NCBI RefSeq assembly: GCF_013170705.1 | Contig: NZ_CP033334.1 | Span: forward strand, 2,891,501-2,955,500 | DNA length: 64,000 nt | Direction of reading: 5' to 3' | Source of the DNA: Mesorhizobium loti | GTDB lineage: Bacteria; Pseudomonadota; Alphaproteobacteria; Rhizobiales; Rhizobiaceae | In this document: positions 58,305 to 64,000 of the stretch, in pieces | Position numbering within the stretch: position 1 is the first letter of the stretch | Layout: each line of letters starts with the position of its first letter | The notes under the pieces: model-generated | Told to the model about the DNA's origin: nothing | Database searches by the model: none | Seen by the model: only the letters and a program-made list of their open reading frames with translations | Position numbers and translations under genes: made by a program

Positions 58305-60006
58305 CCCGGCCAGCTTCAACGACAGACTTCTTTTGGGTTTGAAAGGAACGATGTCGGAAGCGGAGTTGCACTTCCTCAAGGCGCGCATGCGAGGCGGCCA
58401 ACTCAACAAGGCAAGCCGCGGCGATCTGAAGATAGGGCCGCCCGTGGGCTTGGTCTACTTGCCCGATGGCACCCTCGCACTCGACCCGGACGCCGAGGTC
58501 CAGGCCGCGCTCCGCATGGTGTTCACGACCTTCGAGCGCCTGGGCAGCGCAACCAGAACCGTCAAGTTCTTCCTCGATGAAGGCATCCTGTTCCCGCGAC
58601 GACTGCGCAAGGGATCGCACAAAGGCGAACTCATGTGGGCGCCGCCACGGCACGCCCGCATCCTCCAGGTCCTGCATAATCCGAGATATGCCGGCGCCTT
58701 CGTCTACGGTCGAACGCGTGGACGGCCCCGGCCGGGCGGCGGCGTCTCGCAGATCAAGGTGGATATGGCTGACTGGCGGTTCGTGATCCCCGACGCGCAC
58801 CCGGGCTATATCGACTGGGAGCGCTTCAAGGCCAACCAGCAGCGTCTCGCCGACAATGCGCAAGCCTACGGAATGCAGCGCCACGCCGGACCGGTCCGCG
58901 AAGGATCCGCCTTGCTCCAGGGCAGAGTTCTCTGCGGCCTGTGTGGCGCGCGCATGGGCGTCCATTACAGCCAGGAGCATGGTCAGCCTGTCCCGACCTA
59001 TATCTGTCAGGAGACCGCCACCCGCCGTGGCGGCAAGGTCTGCCAGTCCGTGCCCGGCAAAGTCGTCGACCCGGCGGTGGGTGCATTGCTTGTCGAGCTG
59101 ATGACGCCGATGACCCTTGAGGTCACCCTGGCGGTGCAGCGCGAGCTTGAGGCACGCGCCGCCGAGATGGACACGTTGCGCCGACAACATATCGAGCGGA
59201 CGCGTCATGACGCCGAGCTCGCCCGGCGCCGCTACATGAAGGTCGATCCCGACAATCGCCTCGTTGCCGACACTCTCGAGGCCGAGTGGAACGAGAAGCT
59301 GCGGCTCCACACCGACGTCGTCGAGGACTATGAACGACGCGCGCCCGAGGAAGCCGCCGCCCTCGATGCCGAGACGCAGCAACGCGTCCGCGATCTTGCC
59401 GAGCAGTTCCCGCGGATCTGGAGCGATGCCCGCATCGACGTCCGCGAGCGCAAGCGCATCCTGCGGCTGCTGGTCGCCGACGTCACCCTGGTCAAGGCCG
59501 AGACGATTACCGCAAACGTGCGACTATCCGGCGGGGCGACCCGCACCTTGACGCTGGAGCGGCCTTTGCCGATCGCCCAGATCCGCAAGTTCAAGCCTGA
59601 GCTCGTCGCCGAGGTCGACCGCTTGCTCGACCGTCATTGCGATCGCGAGATCGCCGATATCTTCAATGAACGCGGTCAGCGGACCTGGGAAGGCAAGCCG
59701 TTCAGTCTCAAGAAGATCGCCTTTATCCGTGGAGCCTACAACCTGCCCAGCCGTCGCCAGCGTCTGCGGGATTGTGGTCTGCTCACCACCCAGGAAGTGG
59801 CCGAACACTTCGCTATCGCCGAGACCACGGTGCATCAATGGGGGCGCCAGGGGCTCATCACCAAAGTCTGCAGCGACAGTCTCAACCGTGGTCTGTGGGA
59901 CATTCCTCACGACCTCGAGATCATCAAAGGCCGCCCGGGCCGAAACGCCGTTGCCGCCCGCCGTGCCTCAATTACCGTGCCATCAACCGAACAGGACTCA
60001 CTATGA
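58300..60006 (+). pseudogene. Outer large serine recombinase, C-terminal part
   Basis: Resumes with YDPASFNDRLLLGLKGTMSEAELH and carries the recombinase domain (NPRYAGAFVYGR), zinc ribbon CGLCGARM (about 200 codons in), coiled coil, and a C-terminal MerR-like HTH (LLTTQEVAEHFAIAETTVHQWGRQG). The stop TGA ends 6 bases before the istA junction core. It starts in frame at GTG 58291 within the inner element end, so an N-truncated protein might be made, but it lacks the catalytic Ser. Together with 55,459-55,830 it makes about 695 codons. Confidence 0.85.
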
Positions 60007-60011
60007 AACAA

Positions 60012-60018
60012 TTGCCTT
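60012..60018. repeat. Right copy of core TTGCCTT flanking the outer element
   Basis: Lies 5 bases after the recombinase stop. Followed by ATCCCGGGG, the continuation of istA. Confidence 0.75.
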
Positions 60019-60459
60019 ATCCCGGGGACGTCTTGGCCTGGCCGCGAGGACTGCGGTGCCGTAATGGGCCGCCATCTCGGCATAGCTGCGGTTGACTTGC
60101 GGGTCGTATCGGCAGGCCTTGATCACCGCCACCTTGGCATTATCGGGGACGAACAGCGCCGGCGCGCCGCCGAAGGCCTCCAGCGCATGCACATGGCACT
60201 CCATCCAGTCCGGCAGCGTCTCGCTCCACCGGGCCTCGGCATAGGACAGGCTCGAGGCGCCAAGGACCGCGATAAACAAATGCGCCTGCCGGGTCTTGCC
60301 CGTGAGCCGGTCGACGACCACCGTCACCGTGTCGCCGGCATAGTCGACAAACAGCTTGTCGCCGGCAGCATAGTTCTGCCGCATCGTCACCGGCAGCCGT
60401 GCCGCCCAGCCCCGGTAAAGATCGCAGAAGCGGCTGATATGTTCTGCAGAACATATTGC
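60019..60459 (-). pseudogene. istA: istA, middle part (split and 5'-truncated transposase)
   Basis: Encodes the IstA catalytic-core part: [29 protein letters not shown] (first DDE Asp), VPDNAKVAV (second Asp) and ends RPRDKA before the insertion core. Its upstream side stops near a 20-bp palindrome next to the IS91-like element, so the N-terminal HTH part of IstA is missing. It cannot be restored to a full gene even if the outer element leaves. Confidence 0.85.
60437..60456. repeat. 20-bp perfect palindrome at the istA/IS91 junction
   Basis: ATATGTTCTGCAGAACATAT is self-complementary over its full length. It contains GAAC (60,449-60,452) immediately before the IS91-like sequence; GAAC is a known IS91 target tetranucleotide. 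Confidence 0.7.
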
Positions 60460-60958
60460 AGAGCGTTTTTAGCTTGGCGTCGCGCTGAAGGGCGGGTGGC
60501 GAGAGCGCGCTGGGGTGGATCGCGACGGTGAGCTAAAAACGTGTTGGACTAAGCCGCTGGCACGGGTGGGCGCTATGGGTTTTCAATTGGGGCCGCACCC
60601 GTGAACAGCCATCGCGCGGCGGTGCGGATGCGGTCGCGACGCGGTGATTGAAGGCGTGGCGTGCGCCGAAAGCGGCACGGATATCGTTCCGGCATGTGAC
60701 GATCGGCGCCGCGCCTTGCCTGGGAGAAGTTGCCGGTGATGACGGCGCACACTTTTGCGGGACCGGCTCAGTTTGGCTTCCGAGCGGGCCGGCGCGATGC
60801 TGATGACAAGGAGGGCGACGCCCCTGCTTCATGACGTGTCCTCGTATGGCGGGCGTCCGGTGACGCCCTCGAAGATTTCGATGATGATCATCTGGCCTTG
60901 ACGACAGGCCGGGCATTGCCTGAGGGAATGCCCGGTGATGTCCTCGTAGCGGTCGCGA
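60460..60958. repeat. 499-bp tandem duplication, unit 1
   Basis: Identical on reading to 60,959-61,457 with an offset of 499. It contains the last part of the IS91-like transposase gene, its 3' flank, inverted repeat CGTTTTTAGC/GCTAAAAACG and the end sequence GTGTTGGACTAAGCCGC. Confidence 0.9.
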
Positions 60959-61457
60959 AGAGCGTTTTTAGCTTGGCGTCGCGCTGAAGGGCGGGTGGCG
61001 AGAGCGCGCTGGGGTGGATCGCGACGGTGAGCTAAAAACGTGTTGGACTAAGCCGCTGGCACGGGTGGGCGCTATGGGTTTTCAATTGGGGCCGCACCCG
61101 TGAACAGCCATCGCGCGGCGGTGCGGATGCGGTCGCGACGCGGTGATTGAAGGCGTGGCGTGCGCCGAAAGCGGCACGGATATCGTTCCGGCATGTGACG
61201 ATCGGCGCCGCGCCTTGCCTGGGAGAAGTTGCCGGTGATGACGGCGCACACTTTTGCGGGACCGGCTCAGTTTGGCTTCCGAGCGGGCCGGCGCGATGCT
61301 GATGACAAGGAGGGCGACGCCCCTGCTTCATGACGTGTCCTCGTATGGCGGGCGTCCGGTGACGCCCTCGAAGATTTCGATGATGATCATCTGGCCTTGA
61401 CGACAGGCCGGGCATTGCCTGAGGGAATGCCCGGTGATGTCCTCGTAGCGGTCGCGA
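60959..61457. repeat. 499-bp tandem duplication, unit 2
   Basis: Second copy, continuous with the full IS91-like transposase gene to its right. It begins AGAGCGTTTTTAGC exactly where unit 1 ends. Confidence 0.9.
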
Positions 61458-62527
61458 TAGTCTTTTGCGGATCGGCTGTCCGACGGCTCGGGAACCGGCA
61501 TGCCGAGCAGGTCGCGGCACTGGGCGAGCTTTTGCGCGCGATAGCGATTGCCGAGGAAGCCGAAGTAGCGGATGCGATGGAAGCCCTCGGGCAGGACGTG
61601 TAGCAGGAAGCGGCGAATGAACTCGTCGGCCGCGACAGTCATGACCTTCTGCCGACTGCCGTGCCGATAGTCCTTCCAGCGAAAGGCGACTTTCCCGTCC
61701 TCGATGGCGACGAGGCGATTGTTGGAAATGGCGACGCGGTGGGTATAGCGGCCGACGTAATCGAGGACCTGTTCGGGTCCGGCGAAAGGCGGCTTGGCAT
61801 AGACGATCCACTCGGCCTTTCGTAGCATCGCCAAATAACGCCGGAAGGCGTTGCGCTCGCTCAAGGCCTGCAAGTCAGAGAAGAACTTCAACTGGCCGGC
61901 CTCGAAGGCTTTCGTAAGATGCTCCAGGAACAATCGTCGGAACAGACGCGAGAGCACCCGGACGGGCAAGAAGAAGCCGGGCTTGCAGGCGATCCATCGA
62001 TGGCCGTCGCGAGACAAGCCTCCGCCGGTGACAACGCAGTGCAGATGCGGATGATGAAGCAGGTTTTGGCCCCAGGTGTGCAACACGGCGAAGAAGCCGA
62101 TCTCGGCGCCCAGGTGTTTGGGATCGGCGGCGATGGTGCGCAGCGTCTCGGCGGTGGCGCGGAAGAGAAGACTGTAGACGAGTGCCTTGTTCTGATAGGC
62201 AATGGCGGCAATGGGCTCCGGCAGCGTGAAGACGACGTGAAAGTATTGCGTGTCGAGAAGCTCGGCGCGACGATCCTCCAGCCATTGTGCGCGGGCCAGC
62301 GATTGGCAGCGGGGGCAATGCCTGTCGCGGCAGCTGTTGAAGGCGATGCGTCGGTGGCCGCATTGATCACATGCTTCGACGTGCCCGCCGAGCGCGGCGG
62401 TCCGGCACAGTTCAATCGCCGTCATGACACGGCGCTGGGCGGTCGACAGCGACGCATCATGCTGTGCGCGATAGGCCTCGCCGTAGCGGCGGAAGATATC
62501 CGCCACTTCCGGCCCCGAGCGGGCCAT
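61328..62527 (-). CDS. IS91 family Y2 rolling-circle transposase
   Basis: HUH-type transposase of 399 residues. An N-terminal zinc finger (CDQCGHRRIAFNSCRDRHCPRCQ, about 52-76) is followed by the HUH motif HHPHLHCVVTGGG (about 157-169) and the paired catalytic tyrosines in YVGRYTHRVAI (about 262-272). ATG 62527 starts 7 bases after the stop of the recombinase gene, so the two are an operon. The last 43 or so codons recur in the extra 499-bp copy. Confidence 0.92.
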   Translation of the reverse strand: MARSGPEVADIFRRYGEAYRAQHDASLSTAQRRVMTAIELCRTAALGGHVEACDQCGHRRIAFNSCRDRHCPRCQSLARAQWLEDRRAELLDTQYFHVVFTLPEPIAAIAYQNKALVYSLLFRATAETLRTIAADPKHLGAEIGFFAVLHTWGQNLLHHPHLHCVVTGGGLSRDGHRWIACKPGFFLPVRVLSRLFRRLFLEHLTKAFEAGQLKFFSDLQALSERNAFRRYLAMLRKAEWIVYAKPPFAGPEQVLDYVGRYTHRVAISNNRLVAIEDGKVAFRWKDYRHGSRQKVMTVAADEFIRRFLLHVLPEGFHRIRYFGFLGNRYRAQKLAQCRDLLGMPVPEPSDSRSAKDYRDRYEDITGHSLRQCPACRQGQMIIIEIFEGVTGRPPYEDTS

Positions 62528-62533
62528 TGCCGC

Positions 62534-63415
62534 TCAGAAGTATTGCGGTTTGGCGGGTGGCGACAGGATGGGCGCTGGACGCGGTAAGAGCTCGAAGGGG
62601 CTCGACGTGGCGCAGACCTTGTTGGTGGCAATCCGCAGGTAATGGGCGGTGGTCGCGAGGCTGCGGTGACCGAGCAGCAGTTGAATGGTGCGCACGTCGG
62701 CGCCGGCCTCCAATAGATGGACGGCGAAGGCGTGCCGCAAACTATGGGGCGTGACCGGTTTGGACAATTCGGAGAGGTCGCGCGCTTTCGCGCAGGCTTG
62801 TCCCACCGCACTCCTGGTGATCGGCTGGCTGGCGCGATCGCCGGGGAAGAGCCACGCCTTTGGCCGCCGCATCTTCCAATAGTCGCGCAGGATCTCCAGC
62901 AGCTTGGGCGACAGCATCACATAGCGGTCCTTCTGACCTTTGCCCTGTTCGATGCGGATGACCATTCTCTGGCTGTCGATGTTCGTGGGCTTCAGCTGCA
63001 CCGCCTCCGAGATGCGCAAGCCGGCGGCATAGCAAGTGGTCAGGATGGCGTTGTGTTTGAGGTCGAGGACGCAACCGAGGAACCGCTGAACTTCGTCGGG
63101 ACTGAGGACGATCGGCAGCTTCTGCGGCTTCTTGGGAAGCGGCAGGACCTCTTCAGGCGCCCAATCCCGCTCGAGCGTCACCTTGTAAAGAAACCGCAGC
63201 GCCGCAATGGCGGTGTGGATCGAGCCGGGCGATAGCTTCTTCTCATTGGTCAGATAGACCTGATAGGTCCGAATGTCCTCTCGCCCGAGCAAGTCCGGCG
63301 ACTTGCCGAAGTGGCGGGCAAACAGCGAGACCTGCTGAAGGTAGGAGAGCTGGGTATTGAGCGAAAGGTTGCGCACCTCCATGTCCTCGCTCATGCGCTG
63401 GCGAAGTTGGGTCAT
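62534..63415 (-). CDS. Tyrosine recombinase partner of the IS91-like transposase
   Basis: Phage-integrase family protein of 293 residues. The N-terminal SAM-like core-binding domain (SLNTQLSYLQQVSLFARHF) is followed by the catalytic domain with the first Arg in YAAGLRISEAVQL, HSLRHAFAVHLLEAGADVRTIQLLLGHRSLATTAHYLRI (His, Arg, His, Tyr). Such a gene next to the Y2 transposase is typical of one IS91 subgroup. ATG 63415 has AAAGGAGC at 6 bases; an upstream frame to 63,457 is dropped. Its role in transposition is unknown. Confidence 0.9.
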   Translation of the reverse strand: MTQLRQRMSEDMEVRNLSLNTQLSYLQQVSLFARHFGKSPDLLGREDIRTYQVYLTNEKKLSPGSIHTAIAALRFLYKVTLERDWAPEEVLPLPKKPQKLPIVLSPDEVQRFLGCVLDLKHNAILTTCYAAGLRISEAVQLKPTNIDSQRMVIRIEQGKGQKDRYVMLSPKLLEILRDYWKMRRPKAWLFPGDRASQPITRSAVGQACAKARDLSELSKPVTPHSLRHAFAVHLLEAGADVRTIQLLLGHRSLATTAHYLRIATNKVCATSSPFELLPRPAPILSPPAKPQYF

Positions 63416-63691
63416 CACAAGCTCCTTTGTCCGATGGAATGGGCTGCAAGCAGCCACTCCATGCTGACGCAGTCGGAGCTTGTTGTGGACACATGACCAG
63501 CGCGACAGACGACGCGATCAACACCACGCCGGTGGCACACCTCCTTGCCGCTCCGCAATCGCGGAGCGGGTTAGTCCAACACCTGTTATGTTGCGGCCAG
63601 ATTTATGTTGCGGTTGCAGGGGATGAGCCAAGGCTCTCGGTGACTTCCTTGGCCCAAGCCGCCACATAAGAAGAACGGCGATGGTAGTTGC
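63416..63691. other. IS91 end and probable RIT end
   Basis: Holds the right inverted end of the IS91-like element (63,566-63,582), then TTATGTTGCGG twice (63,586 and 63,603) and the inverted GCCGCCACATAAG (63,659). These repeats next to a RIT-like recombinase gene probably form one end of a RIT element. No gene is seen here. Confidence 0.45.
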
Positions 63692-64000
63692 CTACAATGC
63701 TTTCAGGAATGCCATCAATGACGGCAGGGATCGTTGCCGTGGGGGCTCTTTCAAGCCGCTAATATCAACCTTGGCCAACGCCTTGGCCTTCATATCCAGA
63801 TCCACCTCGGCGTAGATGTGCGTGGTGTCCAACGACACATGGCCCAGCCAAGCGCGGATCGTGTTGATATCGACACCTGCACGCAGGAGGTGGACGGCTG
63901 TTGTGTGCCGAATCGTATGGGGGCTGACGCGCTTCGTGGCCAGGGTCGGAACGGTTTTGCTTGCCATGGCAGCATATTGCGTCACGACGCGGTGTATTCC
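63692..64000 (-). CDS. Tyrosine recombinase, C-terminal part (RIT third-gene type), runs off the window
   Basis: Open frame from the window end to TAG at 63,692. It encodes TPHTIRHTTAVHLLRAGVDINTIRAWLGHVSLDTTHIYAEVD-like sequence with His-x-x-Arg, GH and the nucleophile Tyr, then a tail ending FLKAL. The pattern matches the third gene of recombinase-in-trio (RIT) elements, common in rhizobia, but the other two genes would be outside the window. The GTG at 63985 is not the true start, because the frame continues. Confidence 0.75.
   Translation of the reverse strand, partial: GIHRVVTQYAAMASKTVPTLATKRVSPHTIRHTTAVHLLRAGVDINTIRAWLGHVSLDTTHIYAEVDLDMKAKALAKVDISGLKEPPRQRSLPSLMAFLKAL

Larger units (their letters stand above)
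54240..60011 (+). mobile_element. Outer large-serine-recombinase element, inserted in istA
   Basis: About 5.8 kb including the nested inner element, or about 3.3 kb without it. It carries a DUF5372-type gene, an HTH gene with a possible -1 frameshift tail, and a large serine recombinase, all on the plus strand. The junctions with istA are TTGCCTT on both sides. No terminal inverted repeats are apparent, as expected for serine-integrase insertion. Its recombinase gene is disrupted by the inner element, so it is presently immobile unless the inner element excises. Confidence 0.75.
52590..60459 (-). mobile_element. IS21-family element, interrupted and lacking its istA-side end
   Basis: Contains istB and the two halves of istA on the minus strand. 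The istB-side terminal repeats are present. istA is split by a serine-recombinase element between 54,239 and 60,012, and its N-terminal part and the left terminal inverted repeat are replaced by an IS91-like element at about 60,453-60,460. Without its left end and IstA it cannot move on its own. Confidence 0.8.
60460..63582 (-). mobile_element. IS91-like element with duplicated ori-side end
   Basis: Rolling-circle type element carrying a tyrosine recombinase gene and a Y2 transposase gene on the minus strand. GTGTTGGACTAAGCCGC (60,541 and 61,040) and GCGGGTTAGTCCAACAC (63,566-63,582) are near-perfect inverted sequences that probably mark the ends. The ori-side end, 3' of the transposase, is present twice as a 499-bp tandem repeat. 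The full element is from about 60,959 (or 61,040) to 63,582. Confidence 0.75.

Noticed and set aside
58249..59382. 377-codon minus-strand frame opposite the outer recombinase
   Set aside because: Antisense shadow; the plus strand holds the recombinase C-terminal domains.
60533..61811. Two minus-strand frames with identical C-terminal 127 residues
   Set aside because: Out-of-frame readings in the 499-bp duplication, ending in Pro/Arg/Ser-rich sequence; the real transposase is in another frame.

Overview
The window is GC-rich alphaproteobacterial DNA and looks like a Mesorhizobium (Rhizobiales) chromosome. Pointers are a DUF768 gene, a DUF1127 gene, the alphaproteobacterial hisS-hisZ-hisG operon, plant-type gshA, an AbcR-like small RNA, short palindromic rhizobial intergenic repeats, and an integrase immediately after guaA. 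guaA is the known chromosomal target of one integrase (IntG) of the tripartite Mesorhizobium ICEs. Species assignment is inference.

Positions 1 to about 50,415 are ordinary core and accessory chromosome. In order: the end of a branched-chain amino acid ABC operon (livF, livH); a PaiB-like FMN protein and ornithine cyclodeaminase; a 2OG-Fe(II) oxygenase; a probable AbcR small RNA; an SDR lacking its catalytic Tyr; DUF768; P1 peptidase and xseA; a LysR regulator facing a DUF1127 gene; a DUF937 repeat protein; gshA, rsmE and an unknown gene; a glutamine amidotransferase; a gntR-lldD-phosphatase operon; DUF3422; glcDEF; a divergent folD; an L,D-transpeptidase; tag; hisS-hisZ-hisG; an acyl-CoA synthetase; LysR, methyltransferase and a membrane-protein gene with an amber codon; TetR; nucleoside hydrolase facing an IPNS-like dioxygenase followed by a polar amino acid type ABC transporter; oxyR facing katG; aqpZ; an RsmB-like methyltransferase; tspO; a thioesterase; a nucleosidase; guaA.

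From the 3' end of guaA onward the DNA is acquired. A P4-type tyrosine integrase (50,732-51,985) is convergent with an AlpA-like gene that is probably its excisionase. The rest is a nest of mobile elements. An IS21 copy (istB intact, istA split) is interrupted at the codons for its DDE glutamate motif by a large-serine-recombinase element of about 3.3 kb. That element's recombinase gene is itself interrupted, inside its catalytic domain, by a second serine-recombinase element of 2,469 bp. Both elements carry a DUF5372-like partner gene, both insertions share only a short core with their targets (TTGCCTT, TACGA), and both targets would be restored in frame by excision. The 5' end of istA is cut by an IS91-like element whose ori-side end is present as a 499-bp tandem duplication. 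The window closes in the C-terminal part of a tyrosine recombinase that resembles the third gene of RIT elements.

The most unusual content is this pair of serine-recombinase elements that use conserved codons of other mobile elements' recombinase genes as landing sites. Other points worth attention are a possible -1 frameshift on A9 in the outer element, the AbcR-like RNA, and a FolD with two catalytic residues changed.
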